NCBI GenBank assembly: GCA_030826265.1
Contig: JAPJOH010000017.1
Coordinates: 1-32,408, forward strand
Direction: 5' to 3'
DNA from: Collinsella aerofaciens
GTDB lineage: Bacteria > Actinomycetota > Coriobacteriia > Coriobacteriales > Coriobacteriaceae
DNA: 32,408 bases
Shown: positions 14,985 to 22,324 of the stretch, piece after piece
Numbering within the stretch: the stretch's first letter is position 1
Layout: each line of letters starts with the position of its first letter
Notes under the pieces: model-generated
Database searches by the model: none
Seen by the model: only the letters and a program-made list of their open reading frames with translations
Told to the model about the DNA's origin: nothing
Position numbers and translations under genes: made by a program

Positions 14985-16496
14985 ATGGCTACGTTCTTTC
15001 CCGGTGAGTCTCACACGTTTTCGGAGTATCTGCTGGTCCCTGGTTACTCGTCCTCGCAGTGCATCCCCAACAACGTCTCTCTTAAGACGCCTCTAACCCG
15101 CTTTAAGCGCGGTGAGAAGCCGGCAATCACCCTGAACATCCCCATGGTTTCCGCCATCATGCAGTCCGTCTCGGGCGTCGACATGGGTGTCGCGCTCGCT
15201 ACCGAGGGTGGCCTGTCCTTCATTTACGGTTCCCAGGCCCCCGAGTCCGAGGCCGCTATGGTCAAGGCCGTCAAGGATCACAAGGCCGGCTTCGTTCAGT
15301 CTGATTCCACGCTGACCCCCGACATGACCATGGAGCAGGTCATCGAGCTCAAGGAGAAGACCGGCCACTCTACCATGCCGGTCACCGACGATGGCACTCC
15401 CAAGGGCAAGCTCCTGGGCATCGTCACCAGCCGTGACTATCGTCCCAGCCGCGATGACCACCAGAAGAAGGTCTCCGAGTTCATGACCCCGCGTGAGCAG
15501 CTCATCGTGGGCGACAAGAACATCAGCCTCAAGGTTGCCAACGACGTCATCTGGGACAACAAGCTCAACGCCCTGCCGATCGTCGATGACAACGATCACC
15601 TCATGGGCATCGTCTTCCGCAAGGACTACGACAGCCACAAGACCAACCCCAACGAGCTGCTCGATAACGACAAGCGCTACATGGTCGGCGCCGGTATCAA
15701 TACCCGCGATTATGCCGAGCGCGTGCCGCTGCTTATCGAGGCTGGTGCCGATGTCCTGTGCATCGACTCTTCCGAGGGCTTCAGCGAATGGCAGAAGCGC
15801 ACCATCGAGTGGATCCGCGCCAACTACGGCGAGGACGTCAAGGTCGGTGCCGGCAACGTCGTCGACGCTGAGGGCTTCCGCTTCCTGGCCGACTGCGGTG
15901 CCGACTTCATCAAGGTCGGTATCGGCGGCGGTTCCATCTGCATTACCCGTGAGACCAAGGGTATCGGCCGTGGCCAGGCCACCGCGCTGATTGACGTCTG
16001 CCGCGCTCGCGACGAGTACTACGAGGAGACCGGCGTCTACGTGCCCGTGTGCTCCGACGGCGGTATCGTCTACGACTACCACATGACGCTCGCCCTTGCC
16101 ATGGGTGCCGACTTTATGATGCTGGGCCGTTACTTCGCCCGCTTTGACGAGAGCCCGACCGAGCGCGTCAACGTCAATGGTCAGTACATGAAGGAGTACT
16201 GGGGCGAGGGTTCTGCGCGTGCCCGCAACTGGCAGCGCTACGACCTGGGCGGCGCCGCGAAGCTCAGCTTCGTCGAGGGCGTCGACTCCTACGTTCCCTA
16301 CGCCGGCTCCCTCAAGGACGGTGTGGGCGGCACGCTCTACAAGGTCAAGTCCACGATGTGCAACTGCGGCGCCCTCTCGATCCCCGAGCTCCAGGAAAAG
16401 GCACGTCTGACCCTGGTGAGCTCGACCTCCATCGTCGAAGGCGGCGCCCACGACGTCGTAGTCAAGGACTCCCAGCAGTCCGTATCTTATCGATAA
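14985..16496 (+). CDS. guaB: IMP dehydrogenase
   Basis: A 503-aa enzyme that oxidises IMP to XMP with NAD+, the committed step of guanine nucleotide synthesis. ATG 14985 follows AAAAAGGAGAAAC. The catalytic barrel (residues about 1-95 and 235-490) carries the signature GIGGGSICITRE with the active-site Cys319, then SDGGI and the MGADFMMLGRYFA phosphate-binding stretch with ESP. Two CBS domains lie at about 105-225 (ITSRDYRP, GIVFRKDYD), which sense adenine/guanine nucleotides. Length and motifs are normal; the N-terminus (SHTFSEYLLVPGYSS) is of the type seen in Gram-positive anaerobes. Codon use is strongly biased to C-ending codons, as expected for a highly expressed gene. It appears monocistronic. 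Confidence 0.96.
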   Translation: MATFFPGESHTFSEYLLVPGYSSSQCIPNNVSLKTPLTRFKRGEKPAITLNIPMVSAIMQSVSGVDMGVALATEGGLSFIYGSQAPESEAAMVKAVKDHKAGFVQSDSTLTPDMTMEQVIELKEKTGHSTMPVTDDGTPKGKLLGIVTSRDYRPSRDDHQKKVSEFMTPREQLIVGDKNISLKVANDVIWDNKLNALPIVDDNDHLMGIVFRKDYDSHKTNPNELLDNDKRYMVGAGINTRDYAERVPLLIEAGADVLCIDSSEGFSEWQKRTIEWIRANYGEDVKVGAGNVVDAEGFRFLADCGADFIKVGIGGGSICITRETKGIGRGQATALIDVCRARDEYYEETGVYVPVCSDGGIVYDYHMTLALAMGADFMMLGRYFARFDESPTERVNVNGQYMKEYWGEGSARARNWQRYDLGGAAKLSFVEGVDSYVPYAGSLKDGVGGTLYKVKSTMCNCGALSIPELQEKARLTLVSSTSIVEGGAHDVVVKDSQQSVSYR

Positions 16497-16505
16497 GCGG
16501 CTTTC

Positions 16506-16591
16506 CCAAGCACCGCACCTTGCCGTTCAAACCGTCGCTCGCGTACCAAAGTACGCCTCGCTCCTCTTTCACGGCAATCTGCGGTACTTGG
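16506..16591. repeat. 86-nt long imperfect palindrome
   Basis: CCAAG at 16506 begins an arm that pairs, with interspersed mismatches, with the arm ending CTTGG at 16591. Well-paired blocks are ACCGCA/TGCGGT, TTGCCGT/ACGGCAA and CGTAC/GTACG around the loop CAAA. It starts nine bases after the guaB stop. The size and near-full symmetry suggest a dispersed intergenic palindrome, possibly doubling as guaB 3'-end structure. Confidence 0.6.
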
Positions 16592-16593
16592 AA

Positions 16594-16617
16594 AACCCGT
16601 TCGTTCTAGAACGGGTT
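16594..16617. other. Perfect 9-bp stem-loop
   Basis: AACCCGTTC (16594-16602) pairs with GAACGGGTT (16609-16617) around a six-base loop, immediately after the longer palindrome. No T-run follows, so it is not a standard intrinsic terminator. Confidence 0.5.
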
Positions 16618-16655
16618 GCACATAAAGGTTGAGTATCAACCACGTTATTTAGATA

Positions 16656-16700
16656 AAGCGAGATGCCTGCAAGTCGCAGACATCTCGCTTGTTGTATTTG
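16656..16700 (+). terminator. Probable guaB terminator
   Basis: AAGCGAGATG (16656-16665) pairs perfectly with CATCTCGCTT (16681-16690) and an inner CTGC/GCAG block strengthens the hairpin. It is followed by the T-rich but interrupted GTTGTATTTG. It is the best terminator candidate between guaB and the leuS promoter. Confidence 0.5.
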
Positions 16701-16707
16701 CTATCAT
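16699..16707 (+). promoter_or_regulatory. Candidate extended -10 promoter of leuS
   Basis: TGCTATCAT is an extended -10 element (TGN plus TATCAT). No good -35 box lies 16-18 bases upstream, which extended -10 promoters can tolerate. A start near 16713 would give leuS a leader of about 150 bases that contains the long hairpin at 16725-16843. Confidence 0.4.
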
Positions 16708-16724
16708 CAGTCAAGTTAACCTTA

Positions 16725-16843
16725 GGGTCGGGCGGCTTAGCTTTGTTCGCTACAAGTTCCGCACGCAAAGAAGAGCACTTAATGTGCTCTTCGTCTTGCG
16801 CAGGACTGTCCGCAGTAGCGAATAAGGTCAAGCCGACCGACCC
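16725..16843 (+). other. 119-nt hairpin in the leuS leader
   Basis: Three nested blocks pair: 16725-16738 with 16830-16843 (13 of 14), TTCGCTAC 16746-16753 with GTAGCGAA 16815-16822 (8 of 8), and GAAGAGCAC 16770-16778 with GTGCTCTTC 16784-16792 (9 of 9, loop TTAAT). The structure ends 12 bases before the leuS ribosome binding site. No T-box core (TGGNACC-type sequence) and no Leu-rich leader peptide were found, so the mechanism, if it regulates leuS at all, is not one I can name. It could also be an inserted palindromic element. Confidence 0.6.
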
Positions 16844-16866
16844 CAGCTAAGATTAAAGGAGCTGAT

Positions 16867-19443
16867 ATGTGCGATTGCACAGATCATAAGGACGAGATCC
16901 CTGCCTACGACGCGCAGGCCATTGAGTCCCGGTGGATGAAGGCCTGGGAGGACTCCAGCCTCTTTGCCGTCGACACCGACGCCAGTAAGCCCAAGAAGTA
17001 CGTGCTCGAGATGTTCCCGTATCCGTCGGGCGACCTGCACATGGGCCACGCGCGCAACTACACCATCGGCGATGCCATGGCCCGTCAGGCCCGCATGCGC
17101 GGCTACGACGTGCTGCATCCCATCGGCTTTGACGCCTTTGGCCTGCCCGCCGAGAACGCCGCCATCAAGCACAACACGCAGGCTGCCGCCTGGACGTATA
17201 AGAACATGGACCAGGCACTCGCCACGATGAAGCGCATGGGCTTCTCCTACGATCTGGATCGCATGGTCAAGACCTGCAGCCCCGACTACTACCGCTGGGG
17301 CCAGTGGATCTTTGAGAAGATGTGGGAAAAGGGCCTGGTCTACCGCAAGAAGAACCCGGTCAACTGGTGCCCCACCTGCAAGACCGTTCTTGCCAACGAG
17401 CAGGTGACCGAGGGCAAGTGCTGGCGTTGCGGCACCGAGCCCGAGAAGCGCGACCTGGAGCAGTGGTACTTCAAGATCACCGAGTACTCCCAGGAGTTGC
17501 TCGACGATCTGGAGAAGCTCCCCGGCTGGCCCGAGCGCGTTAAGCAGATGCAGGCCAACTGGATCGGCCGCTCTGAGGGCGCCGAGGTCGACTTTACCCT
17601 GTGCGACAAGGATGGCGAGCCCATCGAGGGCGACGAGGGCAAGATCACCGTCTTCACCACCCGTGCCGATACGCTCTTTGGCGTCTCCTTCTTTGTCCTG
17701 GCTCCCGAGTATGCTCGCCTGCACGAGCTCGTCGAGGGCACGGAGTACGAGGAGGCCGTGACCAAGATCGTCGAGGACTCCAAGCATATCTCTGCCGTCG
17801 AGCGTGCCCAGGGCACCCTCGAAAAGCATGGCGCCTTTACGGGTCGCTACGTCGTGAACCCCGTCAACGGTGAGAAGGTCCCCGTGTGGGTTGCCGACTA
17901 CGTCGTGGCCGACTACGGCACCGGCGCCGTCATGGCCGTTCCCTGCGGCGACCAGCGCGACTTTGAGTTCGCACGCAAGTATGATTTGCCGATCGTGCCG
18001 ATCATCCTGGACGATGACGACCGCGCAGCCGTCGAGGCCAGCGGCGAGACCATCGATACCTTCCATGCCGAGACCGTCGACTGGGATTGCGCCCATGCTG
18101 CCGAGGGCACGCTCGTCCAGTCCGGCAAGTACACCGGTATGCGCGGCGGCAAGCACTCCGAGGGCGAGGCTGCAATCGTTGCTGACCTCGAGGCCATGGG
18201 CTGCGGTCGTCGTAAGGTCGAGTTCCGTCTGCGCGACTGGCTCATTTCCCGCCAGCGCTATTGGGGCAACCCCATCCCGGCCATCCACTGCGAGCACTGC
18301 GGCATCGTGCCCGTGCCCGAGGACCAGCTGCCGGTAACGCTGCCCGAGAACCTGGACCTGGGCGCCGGCGAGACCCTCGCCGAGTGCAAGGAGTTCTATG
18401 AGACCACCTGCCCGGTCTGCGGCCGCCCGGCCAAGCGCGAGACCGATACCATGGACACCTTCACTTGCTCCAGCTGGTATTACCTGCGCTATACCGACCC
18501 GCACAACAACGAGCTGCCTTTCTCCCGCGAGGCCGCCGACCGTTGGATGCCCGTCGATAACTACATCGGCGGCATCGAGCACGCCATTCTGCACCTGCTC
18601 TACAGCCGCTTCTTTACCAAGGCACTGCGCGACCTGGGCCTGCTGAGTGTGGACGAGCCCTTCACCAACCTGCTGTGCCAGGGAATGGTCAAGGACGAGA
18701 ACGGAGACACCATGTCCAAGTCCAAGGGCAATGTCGTGCCCCCGAGCTCGGTCATTGAGCCCTACGGCGCCGACACCATGCGTCTGGCGATCCTGTTTAT
18801 CGCCCCGCCCGAGAAGGACTTCGACTGGGATCCCAAGGCCGTCGAGGGCGCCAACCGCTTCATCAAGCGCGCCTGGCGTATCGTTTGGCAGCTTGTCCAG
18901 TCCGGCGACGCCAGCGTGGCCTTCGACAAGTCCTCGCTCGACGAGGTTGCGATGAAGCTCTATCGCGAGCGTCACCGCACCATCGCCAAGTGCACCGAGG
19001 ACTTCGATCGCGGCCAGTTCAACACCGCCATCTCGGCCGTCATGGAGCTCGTCAACGCGGCGAGCGCCTACCTCAACGCCACTGAGGTCGCTTCCCGTGA
19101 CAAGGCGCTGTGCTACGGCGTGGCTAAGGATATCGTGAGCGTCCTTGCCCCCATCTGCCCGTTCTGGGCCGACGAGCTGTGGCATGAGGCGCTCGGCTGC
19201 GAGGGCAACGCCTACACCGCCGCCTGGCCCGAGTTTGACCTGGCCGAGTCCATCGAGGATACGGTGCAGATCGTCGTCCAGGTGCTCGGCAAGGTCCGTG
19301 GCCGCATCGACGTCGCCCGCGACGCCTCCAACGAGGAGATGCAAGCTGCCGCTGAGGAAGCCGTTGCCAAGTGGCTTGAGGGCAAGACGGTCGTCAAGGC
19401 CATCTGCGTGCCCGGCAAGCTGGTCAACCTGGTGGTCAAGTAA
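16867..19443 (+). CDS. leuS: Leucyl-tRNA synthetase
   Basis: An 858-aa class I aminoacyl-tRNA synthetase that charges tRNA-Leu. ATG 16867 follows TTAAAGGAGCTGAT. The HIGH signature is HMGH at 58-61 (PYPSGDLHMGH) and the KMSKS loop appears as TMSKS at 615-619. A zinc-ribbon-like pair of motifs is visible (CPTCKT then CWRCG around residues 167-185, and CEHCG/CPVCG further on). The inserted CP1 editing domain (about 225-420) has the Thr-rich TTRADTLFG motif. The C-terminal anticodon-binding and tail domains are complete. Length is normal for bacteria. It has its own leader and terminator and so is probably transcribed alone. Confidence 0.97.
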   Translation: MCDCTDHKDEIPAYDAQAIESRWMKAWEDSSLFAVDTDASKPKKYVLEMFPYPSGDLHMGHARNYTIGDAMARQARMRGYDVLHPIGFDAFGLPAENAAIKHNTQAAAWTYKNMDQALATMKRMGFSYDLDRMVKTCSPDYYRWGQWIFEKMWEKGLVYRKKNPVNWCPTCKTVLANEQVTEGKCWRCGTEPEKRDLEQWYFKITEYSQELLDDLEKLPGWPERVKQMQANWIGRSEGAEVDFTLCDKDGEPIEGDEGKITVFTTRADTLFGVSFFVLAPEYARLHELVEGTEYEEAVTKIVEDSKHISAVERAQGTLEKHGAFTGRYVVNPVNGEKVPVWVADYVVADYGTGAVMAVPCGDQRDFEFARKYDLPIVPIILDDDDRAAVEASGETIDTFHAETVDWDCAHAAEGTLVQSGKYTGMRGGKHSEGEAAIVADLEAMGCGRRKVEFRLRDWLISRQRYWGNPIPAIHCEHCGIVPVPEDQLPVTLPENLDLGAGETLAECKEFYETTCPVCGRPAKRETDTMDTFTCSSWYYLRYTDPHNNELPFSREAADRWMPVDNYIGGIEHAILHLLYSRFFTKALRDLGLLSVDEPFTNLLCQGMVKDENGDTMSKSKGNVVPPSSVIEPYGADTMRLAILFIAPPEKDFDWDPKAVEGANRFIKRAWRIVWQLVQSGDASVAFDKSSLDEVAMKLYRERHRTIAKCTEDFDRGQFNTAISAVMELVNAASAYLNATEVASRDKALCYGVAKDIVSVLAPICPFWADELWHEALGCEGNAYTAAWPEFDLAESIEDTVQIVVQVLGKVRGRIDVARDASNEEMQAAAEEAVAKWLEGKTVVKAICVPGKLVNLVVK

Positions 19444-19470
19444 GCGCTGCGCGTAAAGTTGACATGCAAT

Positions 19471-19507
19471 AAACGAGGGACGGTCCGGTTGGGTCGTCCC
19501 TCGTTTT
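19471..19507 (+). terminator. leuS terminator
   Basis: A perfect 12-bp stem (AAACGAGGGACG at 19471-19482 with 19495-19506) with a 12-base loop ends in TTTT (19504-19507), 27 bases after the leuS stop. It lies between two convergent genes, but the minus-strand side lacks a T-run, so it mainly serves leuS. Confidence 0.8.
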
Positions 19508-19547
19508 GTGTTGTATGCCCTGCTTAGTCAGTGCGTCGCACCGTCTT

Positions 19548-20120
19548 CTACGGGATGTGTACCAGGTCCCTAAAGTAAACGTTGCCCGTTGCCTCTTCGA
19601 ACATCCAAATGTTGAGGTAGATGTCGTTGAGGTCGTTGTTCACATCAAAGTCGGGGTCGTCGAAGGTGCCCACAAAGGTGAGCATGGCGCGCGTTTCCTC
19701 GCCCGCTGCGACCTGCTGGCGCATGCGCACGTCGCAGACCTTACCGCTGACGTAGGCATAGGAGTCCGCGTCGCCAAACATCATGTCGACACCGGTATTG
19801 TTGGTCACCGTAAAGACGAGCGCGGCGTCTCCGTAGCCGTCGGTGTCCTTGCCCACGCAGGTAACATGGACGTTTTCGTCTGCCTCAAGGTCGATGGGGA
19901 ACTGTTCTTGGGGGTCGGGACCTAGGCCCTGGGGATCGACGATGTCTTCGTTAATTTTGTCGAAGCTCTCCGATGGCGTCGTTTTCTCGATGGCTTTTGT
20001 GCTGCCAGGGTTCGGTTCGAATGTTTCGGTTTTGCCATTCGCGTTGCCGCAGCCCAAGAGGGCCAACGAGCACGTTGCGATGGCGAGTGCAGTCATGCAG
20101 GGGGTGCCTAGTCGTTTCAT
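19548..20120 (-). CDS. Secreted lipoprotein of unknown function
   Basis: A 190-aa protein on the minus strand with a strong AAGGAGG site before its ATG. The N-terminus is a lipoprotein signal peptide (MKRLG, hydrophobic stretch, lipobox LLGC with the Cys near residue 24), followed by a Pro/Ser/Thr/Glu-rich linker (about 30-65). Residues about 75-185 look like an immunoglobulin-like beta domain of the kind found in DUF4352/DUF5067-type lipoproteins (ALVFTVTNNTGVDMMF, then GEETRAMLTFVG). It would sit on the outer face of the membrane. No enzymatic motif is visible. It is convergent with leuS and divergent from the rimP operon, so it is expressed alone. Confidence 0.8.
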   Translation of the reverse strand: MKRLGTPCMTALAIATCSLALLGCGNANGKTETFEPNPGSTKAIEKTTPSESFDKINEDIVDPQGLGPDPQEQFPIDLEADENVHVTCVGKDTDGYGDAALVFTVTNNTGVDMMFGDADSYAYVSGKVCDVRMRQQVAAGEETRAMLTFVGTFDDPDFDVNNDLNDIYLNIWMFEEATGNVYFRDLVHIP

Positions 20121-20242
20121 GGGCGCCTCCTTGCCGTAGAGGATTTGGAAAGGTTCGTCGTTACGCGACTTGCTGGCTGGCTTGTTGCAGAATGTCCCTT
20201 AGCGTAAGTCTGATCGATAGGGGCTCGGGGAGGAATGCCCTT

Positions 20243-20293
20243 GGGGTCAGAACGGGCCTGTGGATTGGGACGCATGGCCCGTTTTGGGACCCT
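20243..20293. other. Imperfect hairpin in the divergent intergenic region
   Basis: AACGGGCC (20251-20258) pairs with GGCCCGTT (20276-20283), and GGGGTC/GACCCT (20243-20248 with 20288-20293) extends the stem. It lies between the lipoprotein start and the rimP promoter. The rest of 20121-20382 shows nothing else I can support. Confidence 0.4.
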
Positions 20294-20382
20294 CGGGCGC
20301 TTGCCTCATGGAGTCTTTAGTCCAATTGTCCTATTCTTGTGGAGAAGCTGTGCGCACGCTGACCTGCAGATTCGTACTGTGC

Positions 20383-20411
20383 TTGCACGTTTCCGCAGCT
20401 ATTGGTATAGT
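20383..20411 (+). promoter_or_regulatory. Promoter of the rimP-nusA-infB operon
   Basis: TTGCAC (20383-20388) and TATAGT (20406-20411) are separated by the ideal 17 bases, predicting transcription from about 20418. This is one of the two best promoter matches in the window and rules out an upstream start for rimP. Confidence 0.7.
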
Positions 20412-20436
20412 TTGCTTGCAAATGAAGTTGTAATTG

Positions 20437-20469
20437 AAAGAAGTGGGGTTTCGGCCCCGCTTCTTTTTT
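20437..20469 (+). terminator. Leader terminator before rimP, probable attenuator
   Basis: AAAGAAGTGGGG (20437-20448) pairs with CCCCGCTTCTTT (20455-20466, one G-U) around TTTCGG and runs into a T stretch ending at 20469. It lies after the operon promoter and only nine bases before the rimP ribosome binding site (GGAGG at 20478-20482). A terminator in this place must be read through for expression, so it probably acts as an attenuator. Since the operon encodes NusA, which promotes hairpin termination, feedback control is a natural inference. Confidence 0.7.
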
Positions 20470-20489
20470 GTATGGATGGAGGTGCCGCA

Positions 20490-20984
20490 ATGGTCAAGAC
20501 CAAGACCGAGCAGGCGATCATCGACGCGCTCGAGGCCGTCGCTCCCCAGCACGATATCGACATCGTCGACGTCGAGCTCGTGGGTGCCACCAAGGCCCCC
20601 TGCGTGCGCGTGCGTATCGAGGGTGCCGAGGGTCAGAGCCTGTCGCTCAACGACGTCACGGCCAACACCAAGTGGGTCGGCGATGTAATTGAGGAGCTCG
20701 ACCCCATCTCTTCGAGCTATACGCTCGAGGTGTCGAGCCCGGGTATGGCGCGCCCGCTGCGCCGCCCGTGCGACTTTGCCCGCTTTGTGGGCGAGAAGTG
20801 TGAGCTCACCTCCACCGCCTCCGAGGGCCGTCGCAAGTACGCCGGCAAGATTGCCGCCGCCACCGAGACGAGCGTGACCCTCGAGCTCGAGGACGGCGAG
20901 TCCGTTACCCTCGATTTCTCTGATGTTAAAAAGTGCAAGTTGAAGCCCACCTACGACTTCAAGCCCGCGAAGGAAGGAAAGTAA
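20490..20984 (+). CDS. rimP: Ribosome maturation factor RimP
   Basis: A 164-aa protein needed for maturation of the 30S subunit. The ATG at 20490 has GGAGG seven bases upstream; an in-frame ATG at 20472 is closer to the terminator T-run and has no site, and the longer open frame upstream runs through the promoter. The N-terminal domain (residues about 1-80) and the C-terminal SH3-like domain (about 85-160) are both recognisable: LEVSSPGMARPLRRPCDFARFVG is the family hallmark. The gene is separated from nusA by one base, the conserved rimP-nusA arrangement. Confidence 0.93.
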   Translation: MVKTKTEQAIIDALEAVAPQHDIDIVDVELVGATKAPCVRVRIEGAEGQSLSLNDVTANTKWVGDVIEELDPISSSYTLEVSSPGMARPLRRPCDFARFVGEKCELTSTASEGRRKYAGKIAAATETSVTLELEDGESVTLDFSDVKKCKLKPTYDFKPAKEGK

Positions 20985-20985
20985 G

Positions 20986-22233
20986 ATGGCAGCATCCGAC
21001 ATGATGTCCGCCCTGATGGAGCTTTGCCAGGAGAAGCACATCGACCAGCTCTACCTGATCGACCGCCTGGAGCAGTCGCTCGCCAAGAGCTATGCCGAGA
21101 TCCTGCATCTTGAGTGGGGCGCCAAGGTGACCATCGACCGCACCACCGGCAAGATCTACGTCTACCGCCTGGAGCCGATTGACGATTCCATGGACGAGGA
21201 GGGCAACTTCACCGAGTTCGAGGAGATCGACGTCACCCCCAAGAACACGAGCCGCATCGCTGCCCAGCACGCCAAGGCCGAGATCAACGCCATCGTGCGC
21301 AACTCTGCCCGCGAGCAGATCTACGAGGAGTTCTCCGGCCGCATCGGTGACCTCATCAGCGGTACCGTGCTGCAGTCCACGCCCGACTTCACGATCGTCA
21401 AGATTCGCGAGGGCGTCGAGGCCGAGCTTCCGCACTTCGACCAGCGCCGTTACGAGAACGAGCGCAACGAGCGTCCGATGGGCGAGCGCTACCTGCACAA
21501 CCAGCACATCAAGGCCGTGATCATCGACGTTCGCGACCCCAACTCCAACCTGCAGCCGGTTCGTGGCGAGCACAGCCGTCCGCCGATTGTCATCTCCCGT
21601 ACCCACCCCGAGCTCATGCGTCGTCTGTTTGAGCAGGAGGTGCCCGAGATCTATGAGGGCACCGTCCAGATCAAGTCGATCGCCCGCGAGCCCGGCCAGC
21701 GCTCCAAGGTTGCCGTCCACTCGCTCGACGACCGTCTGGATCCCGTGGGCGCCTGCGTCGGCCCCAAGGGCAGCCGTGTTCGCGCTGTCGTGGGCGAGCT
21801 CCGCGGCGAGCGCGTCGACGTCATCCTGTGGGATGCCGATCCTGCCGTCTACGTCGCTAACGCCCTGTCGCCCGCTAAGGTCACCCGCGTCCTCATCGAC
21901 GAGGAGAAGGCCTACGCCGGCGTCATCGTGCCCGACGACCAGCTGTCTCTCGCCATCGGCAAGGAGGGCCAGAACGCCCGCCTCGCCGCGCGCCTGACCG
22001 GCTGGCACATCGACATCAAGTCCGAGACGCTTGCCGCCGACATCCTCAAGAACGTTCCCGTTCACGAGGGGCCCGCCGCCGACCTGATCGGTGACGAGGA
22101 GGACGAGGACGTCCGCCGCTGCGAGTATGTGTCCGAGGACGGCATCCAGTGCCGCAACCAGGCTCGTCCCGGCTCCCGTTTCTGCGGTGTCCACGACACC
22201 GACGCCTTCGATGATGCGGAGGACCTGATTTAG
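20986..22233 (+). CDS. nusA: Transcription factor NusA with a C-terminal Cys/His motif
   Basis: A 415-aa RNA polymerase-associated factor controlling pausing, termination and antitermination. Parts in order: N-terminal polymerase-binding domain (about 1-125), S1 domain (about 130-200), then two KH domains with GPKG (in GACVGPKGSRVRAVV) and GKEG (in LAIGKEGQNARLAARLTGW). Unusually, the C-terminus adds an acidic linker and a compact Cys379-x9-Cys389-x10-Cys400-x2-His403 motif, which looks like a small zinc-binding knuckle of the type seen at the ends of unrelated proteins. The ylxR gene that often follows nusA is missing; 91 bases with two GC-rich stem-loops (22243-22263, 22289-22303) lead directly to infB. 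Confidence 0.95.
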   Translation: MAASDMMSALMELCQEKHIDQLYLIDRLEQSLAKSYAEILHLEWGAKVTIDRTTGKIYVYRLEPIDDSMDEEGNFTEFEEIDVTPKNTSRIAAQHAKAEINAIVRNSAREQIYEEFSGRIGDLISGTVLQSTPDFTIVKIREGVEAELPHFDQRRYENERNERPMGERYLHNQHIKAVIIDVRDPNSNLQPVRGEHSRPPIVISRTHPELMRRLFEQEVPEIYEGTVQIKSIAREPGQRSKVAVHSLDDRLDPVGACVGPKGSRVRAVVGELRGERVDVILWDADPAVYVANALSPAKVTRVLIDEEKAYAGVIVPDDQLSLAIGKEGQNARLAARLTGWHIDIKSETLAADILKNVPVHEGPAADLIGDEEDEDVRRCEYVSEDGIQCRNQARPGSRFCGVHDTDAFDDAEDLI

Positions 22234-22324
22234 CGCGCGGTTGCGCCGGGCGGGTCCCGGCGCGTCTCCCACGCTCGTTCAGTCTCTAGGCACCCAAGGT
22301 GCCAGAAAGGGTAGGTGAAGTCAT

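Noticed and set aside
16713..16866. T-box riboswitch or leucine leader peptide before leuS
   Set aside because: No TGGNACC-like T-box sequence and no run of Leu codons behind a start and ribosome binding site; the hairpin is reported as unexplained structure instead.
16828..19344. 838-aa open frame on the minus strand opposite leuS
   Set aside because: Antisense shadow of leuS with no recognisable motif or start signal.
20235..20489. N-terminal extension of RimP by about 85 residues
   Set aside because: The extension would cover the operon promoter and the leader terminator; the ATG at 20490 has a good ribosome binding site and gives the normal length.
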